From Alishewanella metallidurans (lineage in GTDB: Bacteria; Pseudomonadota; Gammaproteobacteria; Enterobacterales; Alteromonadaceae), in the NCBI RefSeq assembly GCF_036983985.1, contig NZ_JALAHQ010000006.1, forward strand, positions 1-64,000: a stretch of DNA of 64,000 bases. The letters run 5' to 3'. Positions 44,782 through 53,225 of this stretch are shown one piece after another (position 1 is the first letter of the stretch; each line of letters opens with the position of its first letter). A program made the position numbers and the translations under genes. The notes under the pieces are model-generated. The model saw only the letters and a list, made by a program, of their open reading frames with translations, ran no database searches and was not told the DNA's origin.

Positions 44782-47748
44782 TTAGAAACGGTAACGTGCA
44801 CCTAACGCATAGCGCGTGCCGTATTGCCGAGCGAATAAGAACTGAGCCTCATAACGGCCATACCCCTGTTCTGTCTCGTTAGTCAGGTTAATACCCTCAA
44901 AAAATACGGTTAGCTGCTCAGTAACATCATAGTTAATACTTAAATCCCACTGCGCATATTGCTTAGCAAACTGTGGCGGCGCATCTGACGAGCCCTGCGA
45001 CTGACCGACACCAATTAAGTAACTGTCACGCCAAGCATAAGTAGCTTTAACCGACAGGCCATCTTTTTCATAGAACAGCTGCAAGTTAGCAGAATCGCTT
45101 AAGCCCTCTAATGGTGATTGTTGCACTAGGCTGGCTGAATCAAACTTAACATCACCGTCAACAAAGGTGGCGTTAACACCAAAACCAAAGCCCGTTTCGC
45201 CAATTAGATGCTGCCATGCTACTTCAACACCCTGAACAGATTTACTATCAGTATTTTGCGGCTGGCTAATTTGCCACACAATTAATGGATCGGCACTGGT
45301 TGGTTCTATTTTACCTTCAGCATTACCATCGCCATTCGCCAGCATTTGCTCAAATACCGCGCTGCTAGTGGCTTGCTCACCACGGCCTTCAATATCGGCA
45401 ACCGCTTTTAAATAACGCGGGCCGTTTAAGATATCGTGTAAGCCATCAATGGTAATATCGGTAATGCCATTAGAAATGAAATTGCCGACGCTTTTATGGA
45501 AGTAACCCACTGCAGCATAACTACCGGGCGCGTAATAGTATTCCAAGCTAAAATCGAGGTTGGTCGATTCAAACGGCAGCAAATTGGTATTACCCTGCCC
45601 ACCACTACGTGAACCCGGTTTTGGGCTACCACTAAGGCTGCGCCCACCCGCTAAGGCACCAAGTGGCGCCCGAGCCATGGTTTTACCCCAAGAGAAACGG
45701 CCAACTAATTCGTCAGTAAGATCTACTTTTACGTCAAACATTGGCAATAACACGTCATGTTTACCGGTTAGCGTGAGAAAATTATCAATACCGCCTTGCT
45801 CGTATTGCATAATCCACTCTGACGCACTTTCCCAGTCTACTTGGCGTTCAACGCGCTGGCGCACAGTACTGGTAACATCAGTCTCTTCGTAGCGCAAACC
45901 GGCATTCAACTGCACGGGGAAGCCGGCAATATCAAACTCCCAATCTGACTGCAAGTAAATGCTATTGGTTACCTCTTCAACATAACTTTCGCTATCTATG
46001 CCATCAAAATAGGCGTTAGGCACATAAACATCAGAACCCATTACCGCTTCGGTTAAAAATGCCGTTTGTCGCTGTACCGCTTCATCAAAATTATAGGTGT
46101 AATAATAGTTACTTAGCAGGCTATCACCGCCGCCTTTAAACTGATCAAGAAAGTTGCTGGTGTTGTTTTTTACAAACATACTATCGGGGAAAATTTCCGT
46201 AAACGACGGGCTAAAGCCTGGGCCGCCACGTAAACCACTCCACGCATTCCAGCCGCCCATTTCTTGCTCAGTGCGGGCAACACCGCCACTCACTTTAACA
46301 AGCGGGATGTTAAAACTAGAATTAAGCCAACTACCATCCAGCTGCAGCTGTTTAATAGTAGCCTCGCCAGGTGAATGGGTAAACTGGCTAAAATTAGAGT
46401 CAATTTCATTAGGTTGTAATTCGTTAGTGCCGTTACGCCAGCGCACTAATGCCTGCGGCACTTCACCACTACGAAAATCATACACTTTGCTTAACAACTG
46501 ATCTGAACCCAAAATAACTTGGCCCGAATTACCACTGCCTTTATCCGCGCCGTTATCGGTCTTATTATTTGAGTCGTGATAATCAAGCTTTAAATCAAAG
46601 TCTTCAGAAATTTGCCATGCCATATTTAAGCCAATTGAGCGGGCTTTTACTTCGGTGGTATTTTTATTCGCCGTAAACGACGCATCATTACCACTAATAT
46701 CGGCAAAGATAGCTGAACCGTTTTCATCGAGTTCATAAGCATTAATATTGCTACCAAACTCATTCCAAATACCCCAACCAATGCCCTGCAACCCCGTAAT
46801 AGCGCGGCTTGCGGTATAATCTGCGGTAAAAACCACGCTATCGGTAGGGGCAAACTGTAATGTTAGCTGGCCGTTAGTGCGCTCGCGCTGCACATCTTCA
46901 ATGGCGTAGTTCATATCTTTAGGAAAAAACGCATAACCCAACTTTTTGCCATCTGCGTCTTCTGGGCGGGCATCTTTAACCATTGACGGATCAAGCTCAG
47001 GCAAACTGCTTTGTACCTGCCAACCCTGAATATTTGCTTGCTGGCTTTGGAAATCACGGCGGTGATGCGACACCGACAGCGCCACACCAAAGCGGTCATC
47101 AGCAAAGGTATTGCTGTAAATACCCGCCAGCTCTGGCGTAACGTTATCACCTTTTACGTTAGAGCTATCGTGTAGGGCTTTAGCCATTAACGACATTTGC
47201 TCACCCGGGTTAGACAGTGGTTTGGCAGTAACAATATTTACGGTTGCGCCTAAGCCACCACTGGGGTTAGCAGCGCGAGCAGTTTTATATACCTCTAACG
47301 CGCTAACGCCCTCGGCAGATAAGTTCTCTAAATTGTACGAGCGCGAATAACCTGTACCCGGCATTTGCCGGCCATTTAACGTAATTAGGTTAAACGCGGG
47401 GCCAAACCCGCGCACGGTAATTTGGCTGCCCTCACCATTAACTCGACTAACCGAAACACCGGTAATACGTTGCAATGATTCGGCTAAATTAGTGTCTGGA
47501 AATTTACCCATCTCTTCGGCAGAAATCGCATCTACTACACCCGAGCCTTCGCGTTTCATATTCATAGAGCGTGCTAAACTGCCACGAATGCCCTTTACCT
47601 GAATAATTTCGACATTAATATCTTGTGCTTCGGCTTCGGCCTCCGCCTCTACTTGTTGAGCCTGAACGGGCAGCATCAAACCGGCGGTCAGTACGACAGA
47701 TACGGCTATAGCCACCTGACTTTTATTAAATAATGTTGGTTTCATCAT
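44782..47748 (-). CDS. TonB-dependent outer-membrane receptor, beta-glucan locus
   Basis: 988 residues. A signal peptide ending LPVQAQQ is followed by a short acidic region where a TonB box would lie (EIIQVKGIRGSLARSMNMKR), a plug domain (SLQRITGVSVSRVNGEGSQI, VRGFGPAFNLITLNGRQMPG) and a long barrel ending in Phe (ALGARYRF). Members of this group import oligosaccharides in Alteromonadales. It follows the GH16 gene by 22 bases, so it should take up the laminari-oligosaccharides that enzyme releases. Confidence 0.94.
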   Translation of the reverse strand: MMKPTLFNKSQVAIAVSVVLTAGLMLPVQAQQVEAEAEAEAQDINVEIIQVKGIRGSLARSMNMKREGSGVVDAISAEEMGKFPDTNLAESLQRITGVSVSRVNGEGSQITVRGFGPAFNLITLNGRQMPGTGYSRSYNLENLSAEGVSALEVYKTARAANPSGGLGATVNIVTAKPLSNPGEQMSLMAKALHDSSNVKGDNVTPELAGIYSNTFADDRFGVALSVSHHRRDFQSQQANIQGWQVQSSLPELDPSMVKDARPEDADGKKLGYAFFPKDMNYAIEDVQRERTNGQLTLQFAPTDSVVFTADYTASRAITGLQGIGWGIWNEFGSNINAYELDENGSAIFADISGNDASFTANKNTTEVKARSIGLNMAWQISEDFDLKLDYHDSNNKTDNGADKGSGNSGQVILGSDQLLSKVYDFRSGEVPQALVRWRNGTNELQPNEIDSNFSQFTHSPGEATIKQLQLDGSWLNSSFNIPLVKVSGGVARTEQEMGGWNAWSGLRGGPGFSPSFTEIFPDSMFVKNNTSNFLDQFKGGGDSLLSNYYYTYNFDEAVQRQTAFLTEAVMGSDVYVPNAYFDGIDSESYVEEVTNSIYLQSDWEFDIAGFPVQLNAGLRYEETDVTSTVRQRVERQVDWESASEWIMQYEQGGIDNFLTLTGKHDVLLPMFDVKVDLTDELVGRFSWGKTMARAPLGALAGGRSLSGSPKPGSRSGGQGNTNLLPFESTNLDFSLEYYYAPGSYAAVGYFHKSVGNFISNGITDITIDGLHDILNGPRYLKAVADIEGRGEQATSSAVFEQMLANGDGNAEGKIEPTSADPLIVWQISQPQNTDSKSVQGVEVAWQHLIGETGFGFGVNATFVDGDVKFDSASLVQQSPLEGLSDSANLQLFYEKDGLSVKATYAWRDSYLIGVGQSQGSSDAPPQFAKQYAQWDLSINYDVTEQLTVFFEGINLTNETEQGYGRYEAQFLFARQYGTRYALGARYRF

Positions 47749-47770
47749 CTTTTACTCTCGTCACACTGAA

Positions 47771-49864
47771 TTAGTTATTAGAAATTTTAACGTTATCAAG
47801 TTGATATACTGCACCCTGCCCTGTGCCCCAGGCCGGAAATATCATTAATACGTTAATGTCACTGATATCTAAACCAGCGTCGAATAGACTTTGTAAGCTA
47901 AAGCGGTATCTTGCCCACTGCCCGGTAACCGGTGCTTGGTCGTTATTACCGCTTGCCAACGGCACCTCAACCGCAGAAGCCCCAGCTGAAGACTCAATTT
48001 TAAACACCCACGTAGAGGCGACGTTAGCCGGTGCTGACACTACCCGCAGATCAAAACTAATGGCGCCATCGGCCAGCAATGCGGATGCATCATAAGCCGC
48101 ACCATCAGCAGCAAAGAAGCCCAACACCGTATCTGGTGAACCGGCAATTTCAAACTGTGCCACTGCGCCATAAGGTGCGTCGGTAATAACGACTTTAGGC
48201 TCAGAACCGGCACAACAATCCCACAACGGCCAATTTGGATTAACTTTGTCTTCGAATAACGTTAAGCCGATATTAGGATTATAAATACGGACATTATCTA
48301 AGCGGAATACTGCACCGTCACCGGTGCCCCACGTCGGGAATATCATTAGGACATCAATAGCGCTAATATCTAGGCCTGCGTCAAATAGGCTTTGCACGCT
48401 AAACGTATAAGTTGCCCACTGCCCAGTAACCGGCTCGGCGCCAGCGTTACCAGCACTCAGGGCCAGCTCTACTGCCGAATCACCACCTGCAGCTTCAATT
48501 TTAAACGACCAACTAGCATCTGGGCTAGCCGGCGCAGTCATTACTTTCATATCAAACTGCACTATGCCTTCGCTCACAATTCCCGTTGCATCAAATGCTG
48601 TACCAGAGCCTAACGGTGTACGATTATAAAAACCCAATACCGTTGGAGTGGCGCTTACGGTAAATTCGGCCGCTACACCATGCTCTTCGTCGTCGGTAAC
48701 CTCTATTGGATTACTACCTGCGCAGCAATCCCACATTGGCCAACTTGGGTTAGCCTGATCATCAAAAATAGTTAGGTTTTGCGCTATACCATTAGATGGC
48801 GGAGAGGGAATAGGTGCTAAACCCGTTACCAAAGTGTCAGCATCTTTATAACCTGCGCGCACAGTTTCACAACCCTTGCCACTCGCTAAGTCTTGGCTAC
48901 ACTCGTAAACCCGAACATAATCAATAGCAAAGGTTTGGCTATCGGCAAAAGCGTTGGCATCAATACCTAGGTTATTCACGTTTTCAGGCCAGTTACCGCC
49001 TACCGCTAAATTAAGCAGTAGGTGAAAGCGCTGATCAAAAGGTGCACTATTCCACTGCGTTGCCAGCTCACCAGTGGCTATATCAAAGTACTCAGCAAAC
49101 CAGCCACGATGATTCAGGCCAATAGCTTCGCCACTAGCGTTATACCGTACCTTTGATGCCATCTGGGTTTGATATAAATAGCCATCAACATACCAGCGTA
49201 TTTCGCCCTCTTGCCATTCAATGGCATAGGTATGAAAATCATCGGCCGGATTAATGCCATCTGGTAGCAAATAGCCTTTGCCAGAACTCGCGTTATTTGG
49301 CCAAACACGACCGTAGTGCAAAGTGCCATGTACATTAGCCTCAGCCACACCTTCAGCATCAACCGCTTTTAAGTTCACCGCTTCTAAAATATCAATCTCG
49401 CCCGACTTCGGCCAACCGCCATACACTTCATCGGTAGGTAGCATCCAAAATGCAGGCCATGCTCCCTGACCAGATGGCAATTTGGCACGCATTTCAAAGC
49501 GACCATATTTAAAATCACCCTTGTATTTTGTGCTTAATCTGGCTGACGTATAGGGCAGTACCGCACTATCTTCAGCGGGTAAAGCCACAATATGCAGCTT
49601 GCCATCAGCCACAAAAGAGTTGTCGACGCTGTCGGTATAGCATTGTTTTTCATTATTGCCACCACCGCTACAGTTTACTTCGTGCGCCCATTTATTTTTA
49701 TCAATGCTGCTTCCATCAAACTCATCACTCCATACCAATTTCCAGTCACTAACCGGCTCGGTAGGGTTAACTGCGGTAAAATCTGATTTTGTGGCAACAT
49801 CGCCACCACAGCCTGCTAGGCCTGTCGCCATGAGCACGGCGGTTAACGCTGAAATTCGTTTCAT
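47771..49864 (-). CDS. GH16 endo-beta-1,3-glucanase (laminarinase) lipoprotein
   Basis: 697 residues. The lipobox is GLAGCGG (Cys19). The GH16 domain (about 40-325) has the catalytic motif GEIDILEAVN with Glu156, Asp158 and Glu161, plus WPAFWMLP. Two homologous modules follow, about 363-530 and 532-697, each beginning F.D..NP.WP.WDCCAGS and ending GAV..LDNV.I, so they arose by duplication and are probably carbohydrate-binding. It would sit on the outer membrane and cut laminarin or similar beta-1,3-glucan for the TonB receptor encoded downstream. A perfect LacI operator lies 75 bases upstream. Confidence 0.94.
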   Translation of the reverse strand: MKRISALTAVLMATGLAGCGGDVATKSDFTAVNPTEPVSDWKLVWSDEFDGSSIDKNKWAHEVNCSGGGNNEKQCYTDSVDNSFVADGKLHIVALPAEDSAVLPYTSARLSTKYKGDFKYGRFEMRAKLPSGQGAWPAFWMLPTDEVYGGWPKSGEIDILEAVNLKAVDAEGVAEANVHGTLHYGRVWPNNASSGKGYLLPDGINPADDFHTYAIEWQEGEIRWYVDGYLYQTQMASKVRYNASGEAIGLNHRGWFAEYFDIATGELATQWNSAPFDQRFHLLLNLAVGGNWPENVNNLGIDANAFADSQTFAIDYVRVYECSQDLASGKGCETVRAGYKDADTLVTGLAPIPSPPSNGIAQNLTIFDDQANPSWPMWDCCAGSNPIEVTDDEEHGVAAEFTVSATPTVLGFYNRTPLGSGTAFDATGIVSEGIVQFDMKVMTAPASPDASWSFKIEAAGGDSAVELALSAGNAGAEPVTGQWATYTFSVQSLFDAGLDISAIDVLMIFPTWGTGDGAVFRLDNVRIYNPNIGLTLFEDKVNPNWPLWDCCAGSEPKVVITDAPYGAVAQFEIAGSPDTVLGFFAADGAAYDASALLADGAISFDLRVVSAPANVASTWVFKIESSAGASAVEVPLASGNNDQAPVTGQWARYRFSLQSLFDAGLDISDINVLMIFPAWGTGQGAVYQLDNVKISNN

Positions 49865-49939
49865 TTTTATTATTATCCCCTGAGTCTTTGCTACCTGCTG
49901 ACTGACGCGTCATATCTAAATGTAAATACAACATTAAAA

Positions 49940-49953
49940 TGTAAGCGCTTACA
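49940..49953. promoter_or_regulatory. Perfect LacI-type operator
   Basis: TGTAAGCGCTTACA is a perfect 14-base palindrome in the promoter region of the GH16-TonB receptor operon. It matches the site at 40807-40820, so the same LacI regulator probably controls both. Confidence 0.82.
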
Positions 49954-50145
49954 AAAAGGTAGATGATTAATAATCACTCGTCAATACTCATGAGGAAAAA
50001 AGCGACAAATCTTTATTGCCAACTAGCTTAGTTACTTAAAACATACCGTTTTATTTTGCCTAGCTCATTTGTAGGTATAGCACTGCGGGACTGATTTTAA
50101 GCGTCTATAATCTAGAGCTTGTGATGATAATTAAAGGAGTAACCG

Positions 50146-50376
50146 ATGGAAGCGCCAGTTCATTCTATAGAAGCACTGTTTAAACAACTCGGTTTAGGTG
50201 GTAGCAGCAGCGAAATTACGCATTTTGTTATTCAACATTCACCGTTACACCACAGTGTAAAACTGCACGAAGCCGATTTTTGGACTGAATCGCAGGCTTA
50301 TTGCTTAAAAAAAATGCTGGATGAAGACGCAGACTGGGCAGAAATAGCAGACCAACTCAATGTATTACTGCGCTAG
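50146..50376 (+). CDS. DUF2789 family protein
   Basis: 76 residues, full length for the family. It begins with a helical segment HSIEALFKQLGLGGSSSEI and ends with DEDADWAEIADQLNVLL, the usual conserved close. The function is unknown. AAAGGAG supports the ATG. It lies 64 bases before the sdhB-like gene, which has its own GGAGG box; cotranscription is possible. Confidence 0.82.
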   Translation: MEAPVHSIEALFKQLGLGGSSSEITHFVIQHSPLHHSVKLHEADFWTESQAYCLKKMLDEDADWAEIADQLNVLLR

Positions 50377-50440
50377 GGCATAACCAATGCCAATATAAAA
50401 TACGCCCACCCTGGTTTTTAAACTAGTGGAGGATAAAACA

Positions 50441-51190
50441 ATGATCGTTAGCATTTACCGTTATATACCAGAGCAAGACCAAAAACCGCGCATGCAAGAC
50501 TATAACATTGAGCTTGAAGACGGCCACGATATGATGATGCTTGATGTATTAGGTAAATTAAAAGAGCAAGACCCAACATTAGCGTACCGACGCAGCTGCC
50601 GTGAAGGCGTGTGTGGCTCAGACGGCATGAATATTAACGGGTCAAATTGCTTAGCATGCATCACCAGCGTGTCGACTTTACTTAAGGGTGGCTATCTACC
50701 ATCGGGCAAAACTGTGCACCCCAATCGTAGTGGCGCTGATATCGTTATTCGTCCATTACCGGGCATTCCTGTAATACGTGATTTAGTAGTCGATATGAGT
50801 CAGTTTTTTAAACAATACGAGCGAATTAAGCCTTATCTAATAAACGATGAGCCCACTTTTGGCAAAGAGCGGCTGCAATCACCAGAAGAACGCGCAAAAT
50901 TGGACGGTTTGTACGAATGCATTTTATGCGCATGCTGCTCATCACAATGCCCGTCGTGGTGGTGGAACCCAGAAAAGTTTATCGGCCCAGCAGGGCTATT
51001 AAATGCCTATCGCTTTCTTATCGATTCTCGCGACAAGGGTACTGAACAACGCTTAGCTGAACTAGATGATGCATTTAGCGTTTTTCGCTGCAAAGCAATC
51101 TTAAACTGCGTTGCCTTTTGCCCGAAAAAACTTAAACCTAGAGTTGCCATTGGCGAGATAGAAAAAATGCTGTTAAAACGTAGCACCTAA
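50441..51190 (+). CDS. sdhB: Succinate dehydrogenase iron-sulfur subunit-like protein, orphan
   Basis: 249 residues from the ATG at 50441 (GGAGG box). All three cluster motifs are present: the 2Fe-2S set CREGVCGSDGMNINGSNCLAC, split around Cys ligands, then CILCACCSSQCPSWWW and the Cys pair in CKAILNCVAFCPKKLKP for the 4Fe-4S and 3Fe-4S clusters. It normally transfers electrons from SdhA to quinone. No sdhC, sdhD or sdhA is near. It has an extra stretch (KGGYLPSGKTVHPNRSGAD) and a shortened PKKLKPRVAIG tail relative to E. coli SdhB, so it may be a second, divergent copy. Confidence 0.85.
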   Translation: MIVSIYRYIPEQDQKPRMQDYNIELEDGHDMMMLDVLGKLKEQDPTLAYRRSCREGVCGSDGMNINGSNCLACITSVSTLLKGGYLPSGKTVHPNRSGADIVIRPLPGIPVIRDLVVDMSQFFKQYERIKPYLINDEPTFGKERLQSPEERAKLDGLYECILCACCSSQCPSWWWNPEKFIGPAGLLNAYRFLIDSRDKGTEQRLAELDDAFSVFRCKAILNCVAFCPKKLKPRVAIGEIEKMLLKRST

Positions 51191-51248
51191 ACGCCAATCT
51201 GCGGCAGGTATAGCGGCGGTCTATTTTTATCGCTAAGTCGTCTTGGCG

Positions 51249-51449
51249 CTACTTCAATGGTGCATCTTCTAGTAACTTTATAATAGTGTGGTTATTGCTT
51301 AGCTTGGCCAGATCAATAAGGTAGCTTTTTTCTAGGTCTTGCATCGGCTGCTCGGCTAGTAGTTGTTTTACTAGCTGCTCTTCGCCATTGGCTATGGCGG
51401 TTTCTAATGCGGTAAACTTACCGATGCTGTATTCATTATCATTAGTCAT
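51249..51449 (-). CDS. Small ankyrin-like hypothetical protein
   Basis: 66 residues, two helix pairs resembling ankyrin repeats (FTALETAIANGEEQLVKQLLAE and LIDLAKLSNNHTIIKLLED, shown in parts). It has no signal peptide. A ribosome site, AGGAGC, precedes the ATG. It follows prpD by 31 bases on the same strand, probably in the same message. No specific function can be assigned. Confidence 0.6.
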   Translation of the reverse strand: MTNDNEYSIGKFTALETAIANGEEQLVKQLLAEQPMQDLEKSYLIDLAKLSNNHTIIKLLEDAPLK

Positions 51450-51480
51450 AATAGCTCCTATTTGCTTTAGTTTCGGTTAG

Positions 51481-52968
51481 TTAAGCAATAACAAACATGT
51501 CCATAAACCGGTTTACCGGCATAGCTTCAAGTTTGGCTTGCTGTTGACACAGCGTGAAAATAGTTTGGCACTGTGGCGGTGGAAAACGTGTGGCTAAGTT
51601 CGTTTTGAACTTCTGCTCTAATAGCGGAATACCTTCTGCACGACGGCGCCGATGGCCAACCGGATATTTAACCACTATTTCATCTGTGCTACTGCCATCG
51701 TTAAAGAAAATCTGAATAGAATTAGCGATAGAGCGTTTATCAGCTTCTAAATACGCTGTGGTAAAACGCTTGTTTTCAACAATGTCCATTTTGCCACGCA
51801 GTTCGTCAATAAGTGGACAAGCAGTATGAAAGTCATCTTCGTAATGCTCAGCCAGTAGATTGCCAAAAATGAGCGGCACCGCAATCATATACTGCAAGCA
51901 ATGGTCGCGGTCGGCAGCATTGGTCAGCGGCCCGGTTTTAGAAATAATACGAATAGCTGACTCGTGGGTATGCACCACAATTTTCTTAATATCCGCTAGC
52001 CGATTTTTTACTTGAGGATGCAATATAACTGCAGCTTCGGCCGCTGTTTGTGCGTGAAACTCGGCCGGAAAAGAAATTTTAAATAAGATGTTTTCCATTA
52101 CATAACAGCCATAAGCTTGTGAAAATGCAAACTTACGCTCAGCTTCAGACTTTATTACTTGGTCTTTATTGGTTTTAGAGAATAAAACATCATAAAAACC
52201 CCACTGAGGCGCAGTTAACACGCTAGGTATGCCCATTTCGCCACGCATTGATATGTCGGCTAAGCGCACCGCTCTTGAGGTAGCATCACCTGCCGCCCAC
52301 GACTTACGCGAGCCCGCATTAGGTGCGTGACGATAGGTTCTCAAGGCAGAGCCATCCACCCAAGCTTGGGATATGGCCGCCATAATTTGTACCCGGCTAC
52401 CGCCCATCATTTTGGTAATAACGGCCGTAGAGGCCACCCGCACTAATAATACATGGCATAAACCGACACGATTAAAGGAGTTTTCTAGCGCAATAACGCC
52501 TTGAATTTCATGCGCCAAAATCATGGCTTCAAGCACATCACGCATCAACATTGGTGGCTCAGCGTTGGCTAACCGAACTTGCGATAAATAATCAGCCACC
52601 GCCAATATGCCACCTAAATTGTCTGACGGATGCCCCCATTCCGCCGCTAACCACGTATCGTTGTAATCGAGCCAACGAATAATGCAGCCAATGTCCCACG
52701 CGGCTTTTACCGGGTCGAGCACTAACGATGTTCCCGGCACGCGAGCGCCATTTGGCACCTGTGTACCTTGTACAATAGGCCCAAGCAGCTTAGTACATTC
52801 AGGAAAGCGCAGTGCTAGTAAGCCACAACCTAGAGTATCCATTAAACAATTGCGCGCAGTACCAAGCGCTTCTTCGCTAAAATTGTTATAGGTTAATACA
52901 TAATCAGTAATATCTTGAATAACTTGGTCGTAATCAGGGCGATGGTTAGTATCGGCGTTAGCGCTCAT
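51481..52968 (-). CDS. prpD: MmgE/PrpD family protein, 2-methylcitrate dehydratase type
   Basis: 495 residues, close to E. coli PrpD (483). Family segments include LDTLGCGLLALRFPEC-like MDTLGCGLLALRF, WLDYNDTWLAAEWGHPSDNLGGILA, GDATSRAV and FPAEFHAQTAAEAAV. PrpD dehydrates 2-methylcitrate in propionate catabolism. No prpB, prpC or acnD lies beside it, which is unusual; the pathway genes may be elsewhere, or this may act on another substrate. AAGGAGAC before the ATG supports the start. Confidence 0.9.
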   Translation of the reverse strand: MSANADTNHRPDYDQVIQDITDYVLTYNNFSEEALGTARNCLMDTLGCGLLALRFPECTKLLGPIVQGTQVPNGARVPGTSLVLDPVKAAWDIGCIIRWLDYNDTWLAAEWGHPSDNLGGILAVADYLSQVRLANAEPPMLMRDVLEAMILAHEIQGVIALENSFNRVGLCHVLLVRVASTAVITKMMGGSRVQIMAAISQAWVDGSALRTYRHAPNAGSRKSWAAGDATSRAVRLADISMRGEMGIPSVLTAPQWGFYDVLFSKTNKDQVIKSEAERKFAFSQAYGCYVMENILFKISFPAEFHAQTAAEAAVILHPQVKNRLADIKKIVVHTHESAIRIISKTGPLTNAADRDHCLQYMIAVPLIFGNLLAEHYEDDFHTACPLIDELRGKMDIVENKRFTTAYLEADKRSIANSIQIFFNDGSSTDEIVVKYPVGHRRRRAEGIPLLEQKFKTNLATRFPPPQCQTIFTLCQQQAKLEAMPVNRFMDMFVIA

Positions 52969-53174
52969 TGTGTCTCCTTATTCGCGAGGCTGGTTGTTTA
53001 ACGCAAGCTTGCGTAAAGCATGAGTTATATTAAGCAAACATGCAAAACAACGTCGCCTAAAAGCTAAAGCAGCAATGTAATTAAGGTGGGACAAGCGCGG
53101 GTAAGTGACAGTAACAATTTGCGAAATAAAACAATAAAATTAACAGTAGTATGCACGCTACTTTTTATAAGAAA

Positions 53175-53209
53175 CTTAAGTTGCCCTGACAAGGCGAGAG
53201 CAACTTAAG
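53175..53209 (-). terminator. Probable glmS terminator
   Basis: CTTAAGTTGC and GCAACTTAAG form a perfect ten-base stem with a 15-base loop, followed on the minus strand by TTTCTTATAAAAAG, 17 bases past the glmS stop. Confidence 0.6.
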
Positions 53210-53225
53210 CATATAAATCAATAAC

